A stretch of DNA of 64,000 nucleotides from contig JADCER010000005.1 in NCBI GenBank assembly GCA_020249925.1, positions 589,520-653,519 on the forward strand. Direction: 5' to 3'. Below are positions 51,726 to 64,000 of this stretch, piece after piece. Both the position numbers and the translations under genes were made by a program. The notes under the pieces are model-generated. The model did no database searches and was not told the DNA's origin. It saw nothing but the letters and a program-made list of their open reading frames with translations. Every line of letters begins with the position of its first letter. Position 1 is the stretch's first letter. The stretch is from Roseomonas sp. GTDB taxonomy: Bacteria; Pseudomonadota; Alphaproteobacteria; Acetobacterales; Acetobacteraceae.

Positions 51726-52430
51726 ATGGCAAAGATCGGCAAGCGCCTGAAGGCGGCCTATACGGGTTTTGACCGTGAAAAGACCTATGCGTTGGATGAG
51801 GCGGTGAAGCTCGCCCGCGGCGCAGCCAAGGCGAAGTTTGACGAAACCATTGAAATTTCGATGAACCTTGGCATTGACCCCCGCCATGCGGACCAGATGG
51901 TGCGCGGCGTGGTGGGCCTGCCGCATGGCACCGGCAAGACCGTGCGCATTGGCGTTTTCGCCCGTGGCGCCAAGGCTGATGAAGCCAAGGCCGCCGGCGC
52001 TGATGTGGTGGGTGCGGATGACCTGGCGGCGATGGTGCAGGAAGGCAAGATCGAATTCGATCGCTGCATCGCGACGCCTGACATGATGGGCCTGGTGGGC
52101 CGGCTTGGTAAGGTGCTTGGCCCGCGCGGCCTGATGCCGAACCCGAAGCTCGGCACCGTGACGATGGATGTGAAGGGTGCCGTGACGGCCGCCAAGGCTG
52201 GTCAGGTGGAATTCCGTGCGGAGAAGGCCGGGATTGTGCATGCCGGCATCGGCAAGGCTTCCTTCGCTGAGGCGCAGTTGGTTGAAAATGCCCGCGCTTT
52301 CGTGGAAGCGATCCAGCGCGCGCGCCCAACCGGCGCCAAGGGGACCTATGTGAAGAAGGTGGCGGTTTCCTCCACCATGGGTCCCGGCGTGAAGGTGGAT
52401 GTGACCAGCCTTTCAGCTTCGGCCAACTGA
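51726..52430 (+). CDS. rplA: 50S ribosomal protein L1
   Basis: A 234-residue L1, the L1-stalk protein and translational repressor of its own operon. Signatures: [21 protein letters not shown] near residue 40 and [12 protein letters not shown] near 135. It starts four bases after the rplK stop. A long structured leader separates it from rplJ. Confidence 0.96.
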   Translation: MAKIGKRLKAAYTGFDREKTYALDEAVKLARGAAKAKFDETIEISMNLGIDPRHADQMVRGVVGLPHGTGKTVRIGVFARGAKADEAKAAGADVVGADDLAAMVQEGKIEFDRCIATPDMMGLVGRLGKVLGPRGLMPNPKLGTVTMDVKGAVTAAKAGQVEFRAEKAGIVHAGIGKASFAEAQLVENARAFVEAIQRARPTGAKGTYVKKVAVSSTMGPGVKVDVTSLSASAN

Positions 52431-52746
52431 GTTTTTCGCGTGGGTTCGCCCCACGCGCTGAATACGCCCGGACCTTAAGGGCCGGGCGGGCAGGGGATGG
52501 CGATGGCCATTTCCGAACCTGTCGGAGACCTCCTGTAGTCCTTCGGGACAGTGAAGGGCCTTTGGGCCCGCAGGGGATAGACGGTGTGCCCAAGCAGAGA
52601 CCCTCCCAGGGTAAGTCCCTGGTTTGGTTTGGTTTGGCGTTCCGGACTGACAGGCGAACCGGGGTTGGTGCCATGCCGGCGCCCGCCCCCGAGTGAACCC
52701 GGCTGGAGCCCTTCCAAAAGGCCCCAGTCACCGACGGAGACGTAGA
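52431..52746 (+). promoter_or_regulatory. Structured rplA-rplJ leader (316 bp, non-coding)
   Basis: No gene is seen here. Five hairpins can be read: 52437-52457 (8 bp, CGCGTGGG arm), 52465-52488 (7 bp plus inner pairs), 52538-52549 (GTCC-TTCG-GGAC tetraloop), 52556-52569 (GGGCC/GGCCC) and 52606-52622 (CCAGGG/CCCTGG). The last is followed at once by three GGTTT repeats (52621-52637), whose complement occurs before rplL. The position matches the L10-L12 autoregulatory leader of other bacteria; a site for L10 is inferred, not demonstrated. Confidence 0.6.
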
Positions 52747-53262
52747 GTGGAAAGATCGGAGAAGCGCGAATTCGTCGAATCCCTCGCCACGATCTTCGCC
52801 GAGACCTCCTTCGTGCTGGTTGCCCGCAATAGCGGGATGACTGTCGCGGATGTGAGCGAACTTCGGCGTAAGATGCGCGCGGCTGGGGCTTCGTATAAGG
52901 TCGCGAAGAACCGCTTGGCCACCCGCGCCCTCGAAGGCACCCGTTTCCAAGGCGTTGCGCCGCTGCTGAAGGGTCCGACCGCGCTTGCGTGGTCAACCGA
53001 CCCGGTGGCCGTGGCGAAAACCGCCGTGGAGTTCGCCAAGACAAACGATAAGTTTGTTGTCCTGGGCGGTGCTCTTGGAACTCAGACGCTAAGCGCCGAT
53101 GGCGTGAAGGCTCTGGCCGAGTTGCCGTCCCTGGAGACGCTGCGCGCGCAGCTTGTGGGTCTTATCCAGACCCCGGCGACGCGGATCGCGGGCGTGCTTC
53201 AGGCCCCTGGTGGGCAGGTGGCGCGGGTGTTGGCGGCATACGCCAAGAAGGACGCGGCCTGA
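52747..53262 (+). CDS. rplJ: 50S ribosomal protein L10
   Basis: A 171-residue L10, base of the L7/L12 stalk. It opens [12 protein letters not shown], with [23 protein letters not shown] near residue 40-62, [17 protein letters not shown], and a C-terminal helix ([11 protein letters not shown]) that binds L12 dimers. The start is GTG at 52747 with CGGAG about nine bases upstream; the frame is open to 52693, but that stretch is Arg/Pro-rich leader. Likely autoregulated through the leader. Confidence 0.95.
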   Translation: MERSEKREFVESLATIFAETSFVLVARNSGMTVADVSELRRKMRAAGASYKVAKNRLATRALEGTRFQGVAPLLKGPTALAWSTDPVAVAKTAVEFAKTNDKFVVLGGALGTQTLSADGVKALAELPSLETLRAQLVGLIQTPATRIAGVLQAPGGQVARVLAAYAKKDAA

Positions 53263-53277
53263 GGCCCGGATGTTTTG

Positions 53278-53324
53278 TCCCCCATGGCATGCCGCCCTGG
53301 GGGAGTTGCAAGAACCAAACCAAG
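53278..53324 (+). promoter_or_regulatory. rplJ-rplL spacer: hairpin and complement of rplJ leader
   Basis: TCCCCCA/TGGGGGA (7 bp, 53278-53304) has a loop containing the palindrome GGCATGCC. Just after it, AACCAAACCAA (53313-53323) is the exact complement of TTGGTTTGGTT at 52624-52634 in the rplJ leader, and lies about ten bases before the rplL Shine-Dalgarno (AAGGAG). Confidence 0.6.
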
Positions 53325-53349
53325 CTACTAGATCAAGGAGTACAAAGAC

Positions 53350-53727
53350 ATGGCTGATCTCGCGAAGCTGGTGGACGAGCTGTCCGCCCTGACCGTTCTG
53401 GAAGCTGCCGAGCTTTCCAAGATGCTGGAAGAAAAGTGGGGCGTTTCCGCCGCCGCGCCGGTGGCCGTTGCCGCCGCGCCGGCCGCTGCCGCTGCCGCGC
53501 CGGCTGCCGAAGCGCAGACCGAATTCACCGTCATCCTGGCCAATGGCGGCGACAAGAAGATCAATGTCATTAAGGAAATTCGCACCATTACGGGCCTTGG
53601 CCTGAAGGAAGCGAAGGACCTGGTGGAAGGCGCGCCGAAGACTGTGAAGGAAGGCGTGTCGAAGGACGAAGCCGACAAGATCAAGAAGGTGCTGGAAGAA
53701 AACGGCGCCACGGTCGAAGTGAAGTAA
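53350..53727 (+). CDS. rplL: 50S ribosomal protein L7/L12
   Basis: A 125-residue L12. The N-terminal dimerisation domain ([20 protein letters not shown]) is followed by an Ala/Pro hinge (about residues 33-55) and the C-terminal factor-binding domain ([32 protein letters not shown]). Forms the stalk that recruits EF-Tu and EF-G. Strong AAGGAG upstream, as expected for the most abundant stalk protein. Confidence 0.97.
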   Translation: MADLAKLVDELSALTVLEAAELSKMLEEKWGVSAAAPVAVAAAPAAAAAAPAAEAQTEFTVILANGGDKKINVIKEIRTITGLGLKEAKDLVEGAPKTVKEGVSKDEADKIKKVLEENGATVEVK

Positions 53728-53736
53728 GTCTTCAGG

Positions 53737-53766
53737 CCGGCCCTGGGCATCCGCTGCCGGGGCCGG
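53737..53766 (+). other. Hairpin after rplL
   Basis: Ten-pair stem CCGGCCCTGG/CCGGGGCCGG with one wobble and a ten-base loop, starting ten bases after the rplL stop. No T-run follows, so it is more likely an mRNA-stabilising or attenuating element than a complete terminator, which fits the need for less rpoBC than rplL. Confidence 0.55.
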
Positions 53767-53778
53767 GCGAAAAAGGTT

Positions 53779-53827
53779 GGGCGCGGGTGGAACTTCCCTG
53801 AAAAGGGGGTCGGTTCCGCCCGTGCCC
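53779..53827 (+). promoter_or_regulatory. Long double-stranded hairpin between rplL and rpoB
   Basis: Arms 53779-53793 and 53813-53827 pair over 15 positions with two G-U wobbles. Inside, CCCT/AGGG closes a GAAA tetraloop (53800-53803). The long helix resembles the RNase III processing site found in the same gap in E. coli. The rest of the gap has a short GCGGG/CCCGC and a GTCGGC/GCCGAC hairpin before rpoB. Confidence 0.6.
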
Positions 53828-53921
53828 GCGTTTCTCCGGTCCCCGACCGGGGCGGCGTTCAGCGGGTAACCCGCGTCGGCAGGGTAGGCCGACAGGACAG
53901 ATAGAGAAGAGCAGGACAGGC

Positions 53922-58097
<4,176 letters not shown>

Positions 58098-58130
58098 TGG
58101 ATCAGCTTAGTCTTATTCTCTCACCGCTCA

Positions 58131-58155
58131 GCCGCCACGAGGTGTTCGTGGCGGC
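58131..58155 (+). other. Hairpin between rpoB and rpoC
   Basis: Perfect 10-bp stem GCCGCCACGA/TCGTGGCGGC with a five-base GGTGT loop, ending 24 bases before the rpoC ATG. No T-run, so probably an mRNA-stability or processing element. Confidence 0.65.
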
Positions 58156-58179
58156 GGCCCCGCTCAAGAGGTTGGCCGC

Positions 58180-61100
58180 ATGAACGAGCTTATGAAAATC
58201 CTGGGTCAGACGGGTCAGGCCGTCACTTTTGACCAGATCAAGATCACCATGGCGAGCCCGGAGCAAATCCGGTCCTGGTCCTATGGCGAGATCAAGAAGC
58301 CGGAAACCATCAATTACCGCACCTTCAAGCCGGAGCGGGATGGGCTTTTCTGTGCGCGGATCTTTGGCCCGATCAAGGATTATGAGTGCCTTTGCGGCAA
58401 GTATAAGCGGATGAAGTTCCGCGGCATCATTTGCGAAAAATGCGGCGTGGAAGTGACGCTGGCCAAGGTGCGGCGTGAACGCATGGGCCATATCGAATTG
58501 GCGAGCCCGGTCGCGCATATCTGGTTCCTGAAATCCCTGCCGTCGCGCGTGGGGCTGATGGTGGATATGTCGCTGAAGGAGCTTGAGAAGGTTCTTTACT
58601 TCGAAAGCTATGTGGTGCTGGAACCGGGGCTGACCGACCTCAAGCTGCATCAGCTTTTGAACGAAGATCAGTATCAGGCGAAGCTGGATGAATTCGGTGA
58701 GGATTCCTTCAGTGTCGGCATCGGCGCGGAAGCCGTGAAGCAGATGCTGGGCGGGATCGAGCTTCAGAAGGAAGCCGTGACGCTGCGCGCCGAATTGAAG
58801 GACGCGACATCCGAAGCGAAGCGCAAGAAGCTCGTGAAGCGGCTGAAGCTGATGGAAGCCTTCGCGGAATCGGGCGCGCATCCGCAATGGATGATCCTGG
58901 ATGTGGTGCCGGTGATTCCGCCGGAACTGCGCCCGCTGGTGCCGCTGGATGGTGGGCGCTTTGCGACATCCGATTTGAATGATCTTTATCGCCGTGTCAT
59001 CAACCGCAACAACCGCCTTAAGCGGCTGATCGAGTTGCGCGCACCGGATATCATTGTGCGCAATGAAAAGCGCATGCTGCAGGAATCCGTTGATGCGCTG
59101 TTTGACAATGGCCGGCGCGGTCGCGCGATTACGGGGGCGAATAAGCGCCCGCTGAAGTCGCTTTCCGATATGTTGAAGGGCAAGCAGGGGCGCTTCCGTC
59201 AGAACCTGCTCGGCAAGCGCGTGGATTATTCTGGCCGTTCGGTGATTGTGGTCGGGCCGGAATTGAAGCTCCATCAATGCGGCCTGCCGAAGAAGATGGC
59301 GCTCGAACTCTTCAAGCCCTTCATTTATTCGAAGCTGGAGAAGTATGGTCACGCCACCACCATCAAGGCCGCGAAGCGGATGGTGGAAAAGGAACGTCCG
59401 GAAGTTTGGGATATTCTGGAAGAGGTTATCCGCGAACACCCGGTGCTGCTGAACCGCGCGCCGACTCTGCACCGCTTGGGCATTCAGGCGTTTGAGCCGG
59501 TATTGATTGAAGGCAAGGCGATCCAGCTTCACCCGCTGGTCTGCACCGCCTTCAATGCGGATTTCGACGGCGACCAGATGGCGGTGCATGTGCCGCTCAG
59601 CCTGGAAGCGCAGTTGGAAGCGCGCGTCCTGATGATGTCCACGAACAACATCCTGAGCCCGGCGAATGGCAAGCCCATTATCGTGCCGAGCCAGGATATT
59701 GTGTTGGGGCTTTATTACTTAAGTCTGGAAACTCCGGAATTCCGCGCGGTCCAAAAGCGTGTGGAAGAAGTGCGTGCGCTGATTGATAGCGCCGGCGCCA
59801 AGGGTGGCAAGAACCTGACGGCGGAAGAAACCGAGGCGCTGAAATTCCGCCCGCAAATCTTCCGCGGCCTGCGCGAAATTGAACAGGCTTTGGCGAATGG
59901 GCTGATCGCGCCGCATTCTGCCGTGCATGCGCGCGTGGATATTGCGACCGAAAATGGCGGCCCGGCGACGGTGCTGACCACGCCGGGGCGCATGATGATT
60001 GCGGATCTGCTGCCTTCGCATCCGCAACTCCCCTATGCGTTGGTGAACCGTCAGCTCACGAAGAAGAACATCTCGGACGTGATTGACGCGGTCTATCGCC
60101 ATTGCGGCCAGAAGGAGAGCGTGATCTTCGCTGACCGCCTGATGGGGCTTGGCTTCCGTCACGCGGCGCGTGCGGGGATTTCCTTCGGCAAGAACGACAT
60201 GGTGGTGCCTGACGACAAGAAGGGCATGATCGAACGCACCAAGGCCGAGGTGAAGGAATTCGAACAGCAATACCTTGATGGTCTGATCACCGCTGGTGAG
60301 CGTTACAACAAGGTGGTTGATGCCTGGTCGCGCTGCACGGATGAAGTGGCCGGCGCGATGATGAAGGAAATTCAGCGCCAGGAAATCGGCAAGCCGACCA
60401 ATAGCGTCTGGATGATGAGCCATTCCGGCGCGCGCGGTTCGCCCGCGCAGATGCGCCAGCTGGCCGGCATGCGCGGCCTGATGGCGAAACCCTCGGGCGA
60501 AATCATCGAACAGCCGATCATCGCCAACTTCAAGGAAGGCCTTTCGGTGCTGGAGTATTTCAACTCCACCCACGGCGCCCGCAAAGGCTTGGCTGATACC
60601 GCGCTCAAGACCGCCAATTCAGGTTATCTGACGCGGCGTCTCGTGGATGTGGCGCAGGATTGCATCATTGTGGAGCCCGATTGCGGCACCGAACGCGGGC
60701 TTTCCGTCCGCGCGGCGATGGATGGCGCGGAAGTTGTTTCCTCGCTTTCTGAGCGTATCCTGGGCCGTACCGCGCAGGAAGATGTGATTGATCCGGAAAC
60801 GGGTGAGATCATCGTCGCGCGTCATCAGTTGATTGATGAGGTGCAGGCGGAGCGCATCGAAAAATCCGGCGTGGAGCAGGTGAAGATCCGCTCCGTGCTC
60901 ACCTGCGATGCGCGCCAGGGTGTGTGCGGCCTCTGCTATGGCCGTGACCTTGCCCGCGGTACGCCGGTGAATATCGGTGAAGCGGTTGGCGTGATCGCCG
61001 CGCAATCCATCGGTGAGCCCGGCACGCAGTTGACCATGCGCACCTTCCACATCGGTGGCGCGGCGCAGCGTGGCGCGGAACAGAGTGCGGTTGAAGCCGC

Positions 61101-62433
61101 TTCTGAAGGCACCATCAAAATCCTCAATCGCGTGGTGGTGGCCAATAGCCAAAACCAGCCGATTGTGATGAGCCGCAATTGCGAAATCGCGCTGTATGAC
61201 GCGCAAGGTCGTGAACGGTCGCGTCAGCGTGTGCCTTATGGTGCGCGTTTGATCGCGGAAGATGCTGTGCAGGTCACGCGCGGGCAGAAGCTTGCGGAAT
61301 GGGACCCCTTTACCCTGCCGATCATCACGGAACGCAATGGCCGCGTTGAATGCGCCGACCTGATCGAAAACGTGACGCAGGTTGACCGTGTTGACGAAGT
61401 GACGGGCCTCTCGTTCCGCGAGGTTGTGGAATACAAGGCGCCCGGCAAGGCCGCTGATCTCCGCCCGCGCCTGATCCTGCGGGATGAGGCCGGCAATGTC
61501 GTGAAGCGTGAAAACGGCACGGAAGCGATCTACTTCCTGACGCCGGGCACGATTCTCTCGGTGGAAAACAACGCGATTGTCGCCGCCGGTGACGTTCTGG
61601 CGCGCCTGCCGCGTGAAAGCTCCAAGACGCGCGACATTACGGGCGGTCTGCCGCGAGTCGCTGAATTGTTCGAAGCGCGTCGTCCGAAGGATCATGCGAT
61701 CATCAGCGAAATTGATGGCCGCGTGGAATTCGGCAAGGACTATAAGGCGAAGCGCCGCATTCTGGTGGTGCCGGAACAGGTGGGTGATGAACCGCCTGTA
61801 CCGCGCGAATACCTGGTGCCCAAGGGCAAGCACGTCTCCGTTCAGGAAGGCGACTATGTGAAGCGCGGGGACCCGCTGGTGGATGGCCCCCGCGTGCCGC
61901 ATGACATTCTGCGAGTGCTGGGCGTCGAAAAGCTGGCCGATTACCTGGTGGACCAGATTCAGGAGGTCTATCGGCTTCAGGGCGTGAAGATCAACGACAA
62001 GCATATTGAAGTGATCGTCCGCCAGATGCTGCAGAAGGTTGAGGTCACCGATCCGGGCGACACCACCTATCTGATCGGCGAACAGGTTGACCGCATCGAA
62101 TTCGAAATCGAGAATGAGAAGCGGATTGCCGCCAAGGAACGCCCAGCGGTGGCTGAGCCGGTGCTCCAGGGCATCACCAAGGCGTCGCTGCAGACCGGGT
62201 CCTTCATCTCCGCGGCGTCCTTCCAGGAAACGACCAGGGTGCTGACGGAAGCCGCCACGGCGGGCAAGGTGGATTACCTGGCCGGCCTCAAGGAAAACGT
62301 CATCGTCGGGCGCCTGATCCCGGCGGGCACGGGTTCTGTGATGAACCGCCTGCGGGCCTTGGCGGCGCAGCGGGATCGTGGCCGCCTGGCAGCCGCTTCA
62401 CCGGCTTTGCCGGAACCGAAGGCGGCCGAATAA
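58180..62433 (+). CDS. rpoC: RNA polymerase subunit beta'
   Basis: A 1417-residue beta' subunit. The N-terminal zinc site is [20 protein letters not shown], the catalytic magnesium loop is [15 protein letters not shown] near residue 460, and the bridge/trigger-helix region has [19 protein letters not shown]. The second zinc cluster ([13 protein letters not shown]) is complete. Normal length and no sign of frameshift. Last RNA polymerase gene of the operon; rpsL follows after 307 bp with its own promoter. Confidence 0.98.
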   Translation: MNELMKILGQTGQAVTFDQIKITMASPEQIRSWSYGEIKKPETINYRTFKPERDGLFCARIFGPIKDYECLCGKYKRMKFRGIICEKCGVEVTLAKVRRERMGHIELASPVAHIWFLKSLPSRVGLMVDMSLKELEKVLYFESYVVLEPGLTDLKLHQLLNEDQYQAKLDEFGEDSFSVGIGAEAVKQMLGGIELQKEAVTLRAELKDATSEAKRKKLVKRLKLMEAFAESGAHPQWMILDVVPVIPPELRPLVPLDGGRFATSDLNDLYRRVINRNNRLKRLIELRAPDIIVRNEKRMLQESVDALFDNGRRGRAITGANKRPLKSLSDMLKGKQGRFRQNLLGKRVDYSGRSVIVVGPELKLHQCGLPKKMALELFKPFIYSKLEKYGHATTIKAAKRMVEKERPEVWDILEEVIREHPVLLNRAPTLHRLGIQAFEPVLIEGKAIQLHPLVCTAFNADFDGDQMAVHVPLSLEAQLEARVLMMSTNNILSPANGKPIIVPSQDIVLGLYYLSLETPEFRAVQKRVEEVRALIDSAGAKGGKNLTAEETEALKFRPQIFRGLREIEQALANGLIAPHSAVHARVDIATENGGPATVLTTPGRMMIADLLPSHPQLPYALVNRQLTKKNISDVIDAVYRHCGQKESVIFADRLMGLGFRHAARAGISFGKNDMVVPDDKKGMIERTKAEVKEFEQQYLDGLITAGERYNKVVDAWSRCTDEVAGAMMKEIQRQEIGKPTNSVWMMSHSGARGSPAQMRQLAGMRGLMAKPSGEIIEQPIIANFKEGLSVLEYFNSTHGARKGLADTALKTANSGYLTRRLVDVAQDCIIVEPDCGTERGLSVRAAMDGAEVVSSLSERILGRTAQEDVIDPETGEIIVARHQLIDEVQAERIEKSGVEQVKIRSVLTCDARQGVCGLCYGRDLARGTPVNIGEAVGVIAAQSIGEPGTQLTMRTFHIGGAAQRGAEQSAVEAASEGTIKILNRVVVANSQNQPIVMSRNCEIALYDAQGRERSRQRVPYGARLIAEDAVQVTRGQKLAEWDPFTLPIITERNGRVECADLIENVTQVDRVDEVTGLSFREVVEYKAPGKAADLRPRLILRDEAGNVVKRENGTEAIYFLTPGTILSVENNAIVAAGDVLARLPRESSKTRDITGGLPRVAELFEARRPKDHAIISEIDGRVEFGKDYKAKRRILVVPEQVGDEPPVPREYLVPKGKHVSVQEGDYVKRGDPLVDGPRVPHDILRVLGVEKLADYLVDQIQEVYRLQGVKINDKHIEVIVRQMLQKVEVTDPGDTTYLIGEQVDRIEFEIENEKRIAAKERPAVAEPVLQGITKASLQTGSFISAASFQETTRVLTEAATAGKVDYLAGLKENVIVGRLIPAGTGSVMNRLRALAAQRDRGRLAAASPALPEPKAAE

Positions 62434-62740
62434 GGCGGGTTTGGCCGGCGCCGTTGAAGGGGGTGAAATTCGCTGTGGAAACAGGTCGAATTATCCCCTT
62501 CCAACAGGTGAACGGCGCTTGACTTGAACCGGGGCGGGACGTAAAAGGCCGCTCCTTACGCGAGTCCCCTTGGGGGGATTTGCTGATTTTGGACCCAAAG
62601 CTGCGCCGCCGGCGCCGCCCCCTTACGGGGCTGAGGCCGGCAGCCGATTGGAAGCCCGGAGGGCGCGATAAGTCGCGCCGCGCCGGGCAATACCTTTTGG
62701 CGGGGCTGAAGGTCTTTTGGATGGTACCTGAAGGGGCGTC
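62434..62740 (+). promoter_or_regulatory. rpoC-rpsL gap: promoter and structured rpsL leader
   Basis: No gene is seen. After the promoter at about 62519-62547, an approximately 190-base leader can fold into a GCCCC/GGGGC hairpin (62617-62631) and a two-tier helix: outer GCCCGG/CCGGGC (62654-62659, 62683-62688) around a perfect 7-bp GGCGCGA/TCGCGCC stem with a TAAG loop (62662-62679). GAAGGGG precedes the rpsL ATG and could pair with the CCCCTT at about 62567. Confidence 0.55.
62519..62547 (+). promoter_or_regulatory. Candidate promoter of the rpsL-rpsG-tuf operon
   Basis: TTGACT (62519-62524) and TAAAAG (62542-62547), 17 bases apart. Good -35 and four of six matches at -10. The position between rpoC and rpsL fits a separate promoter for the str operon. 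Confidence 0.55.
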
Positions 62741-63112
62741 ATGCCGACGATCAACCAACTCATCGCCCAAGGGCGTGAGACGAAGCCAGCCCGGAACAAG
62801 GTTCCGGCACTGAAAGGCAGCCCGCAGAAGCGCGGCGTCTGCACGCGCGTCTACACGACCACGCCGAAGAAGCCGAACTCCGCGCTGCGCAAGGTTGCGA
62901 AGGTGCGCCTGACGAATGGCTTTGAAGTCGTGAGCTATATTCCTGGCGAAGGCCACAACCTGCAGGAACATTCGGTGGTGCTGATCCGCGGTGGCCGCGT
63001 GAAGGACCTTCCGGGCGTTCGCTACCACATCCTGCGCGGCGTACTGGATACCCAGGGCATTGCCAAGCGTCGCAAGCGCCGTTCGCTCTACGGCGCGAAG
63101 CGTCCGAAGTGA
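62741..63112 (+). CDS. rpsL: 30S ribosomal protein S12
   Basis: A 123-residue S12 at the decoding centre. The residues where streptomycin resistance usually arises are wild type (KKPNSALRK around Lys43 and [12 protein letters not shown] around Lys88). GAAGGGG precedes the ATG. rpsG follows 11 bases downstream. Confidence 0.98.
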   Translation: MPTINQLIAQGRETKPARNKVPALKGSPQKRGVCTRVYTTTPKKPNSALRKVAKVRLTNGFEVVSYIPGEGHNLQEHSVVLIRGGRVKDLPGVRYHILRGVLDTQGIAKRRKRRSLYGAKRPK

Positions 63113-63123
63113 GGGGCTGAACC

Positions 63124-63600
63124 ATGTCGCGTCGTCACCGCGCTGAAAAGCGTGAGGTTCTGCCGGATCCGAAATTCGGCGATATCGTTCTCAGCCGCTT
63201 CATGAATGTGCTCATGTATGACGGCAAAAAGAGTGTGGCCGAATCCATCGTCTATGCGGCGATGGATACGCTGAAGAAGAAGGGTGGGCCCAATAGCGAC
63301 CCGCTGCGTTTGTTCCATGAGGCGATGGATAATGTGAAGCCCGCCGTGGAGGTGCGCAGCCGTCGTGTTGGTGGCGCCACCTATCAGGTTCCCGTCGAAG
63401 TCCGTGCGGAACGCCGCCAGGCTTTGGCGATCCGTTGGCTGATCGAAAGCGCGCGCAAGCGTGGCGAGAACACCATGGAAGAGCGTCTGTCGGCTGAGCT
63501 GATGGATGCGGCGAATAATCGCGGCTCTGCCGTGAAGAAGCGCGAAGACACGCACCGGATGGCTGAAGCCAACAAGGCCTTCAGTCACTACCGCTGGTAA
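63124..63600 (+). CDS. rpsG: 30S ribosomal protein S7
   Basis: A 158-residue S7, the assembly initiator of the 30S head. Begins [20 protein letters not shown], with [19 protein letters not shown] and the C-terminal AHYRW-like FSHYRW end. In E. coli S7 also represses its operon. tuf follows directly, 26 bases later; fusA is absent at its usual place. Confidence 0.97.
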   Translation: MSRRHRAEKREVLPDPKFGDIVLSRFMNVLMYDGKKSVAESIVYAAMDTLKKKGGPNSDPLRLFHEAMDNVKPAVEVRSRRVGGATYQVPVEVRAERRQALAIRWLIESARKRGENTMEERLSAELMDAANNRGSAVKKREDTHRMAEANKAFSHYRW

Positions 63601-63626
63601 GCAACCCCCGATCTGGAAACACGAAC

Positions 63627-64000
63627 ATGGCCAAGGCGAAATTTGAGCGGACGAAGCCGCATTGCAACATCGGGACGATCGGGCATGTGGACCATGGCAA
63701 GACGTCGCTGACGGCGGCGATTACCAAGGTTCTGGCAAAGGCGGGTGGGGCGACCTTCACGGCCTATGATCAGATTGACAAGGCGCCGGAAGAACGCGCG
63801 CGCGGCATTACGATTTCCACGGCGCATGTGGAATATGAAACCGCGAACCGTCACTACGCGCATGTGGATTGCCCCGGCCACGCCGACTACGTGAAGAACA
63901 TGATCACGGGTGCGGCGCAGATGGATGGCGCGATCCTGGTGGTGTCTGCCGCTGACGGCCCCATGCCGCAGACGCGTGAACACATCCTGCTCGCGCGCCA
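63627..64000 (+). CDS. tuf: Elongation factor Tu, 5' part (runs off the window)
   Basis: The first ~124 residues of EF-Tu; the gene continues past the right edge. G1 motif GHVDHGKT, the switch I segment (EERARGITI), G3 [12 protein letters not shown] and [16 protein letters not shown] identify EF-Tu rather than EF-G or SelB. The ATG is at 63627 with a weak TGGAAA upstream. Delivers aminoacyl-tRNA to the ribosome. Confidence 0.97.
   Translation, partial: MAKAKFERTKPHCNIGTIGHVDHGKTSLTAAITKVLAKAGGATFTAYDQIDKAPEERARGITISTAHVEYETANRHYAHVDCPGHADYVKNMITGAAQMDGAILVVSAADGPMPQTREHILLAR

Noticed and set aside
52437..52488. Intrinsic terminator after rplA
   Set aside because: Two strong stems but no T-run, and rplJ belongs to the same operon; treated as leader structure.
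52621..52637. GGTTT repeats as a CRISPR- or telomere-like array
   Set aside because: Only three short units and no spacers; better explained as part of the rplJ leader.

Overview
The window reads as a piece of a high-GC alphaproteobacterial chromosome, most likely from the Rhodospirillales/Acetobacteraceae (Roseomonas-like). This is inferred from gene order (trpG-trpD-trpC-moaC-moeA; murA-hisG-hisD; rplKAJL-rpoBC-rpsL-rpsG-tuf), from alphaproteobacterial RpoB/RpoC sequences, and from the many orphan TctC/Bug-type periplasmic binding proteins. No rRNA, tRNA, CRISPR array, insertion sequence or prophage gene was recognised.

Region 1 (1-3.3 kb): the 3' end of an amidase, an MFS exporter overlapping it by ATGA, and a convergent D-aminoacylase-type amidohydrolase. 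Region 2 (3.3-13.6 kb): four consecutive genes on the minus strand encode 811-844-residue proteins that are clearly paralogous to one another and match no family I know. This is the best candidate for an undescribed system. Region 3 (13.7-18.0 kb): a tightly coupled minus-strand operon of TctC receptor, APH-fold kinase, divergent enolase and 2-hydroxyacid dehydrogenase, which looks like an uptake-phosphorylation-dehydration-reduction route for an unknown carboxylate.

Region 4 (18.0-30.5 kb): a HtrA-like protein lacking all three catalytic residues, a cupin, an ABC importer (binding protein plus two permeases, no ATPase here), an AhpD-like protein, an M20 amidohydrolase, a DEAD-box helicase with a strong terminator, hemN, a TctC protein, a flavin-dependent monooxygenase and a small membrane protein. 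Region 5 (30.6-41.9 kb): another TctC protein, moeA-moaC-trpC-trpD-trpG on the minus strand, an exported arylsulfatase, an SbtA-type bicarbonate permease divergent from a LysR regulator, a lone fliI and an active trypsin-like protease.

Region 6 (41.9-51.1 kb): a copper operon copA-cueR-copZ behind a textbook CueR operator, a fourth TctC protein, dcd-murA-hisG-hisD and an MFS transporter. Region 7 (51.1-64 kb): the core ribosomal protein/RNA polymerase cluster, with structured leaders before rplK, rplJ, rplL, rpoB, rpoC and rpsL. secE-nusG is absent upstream of rplK, and fusA is absent between rpsG and tuf. The window ends inside tuf.
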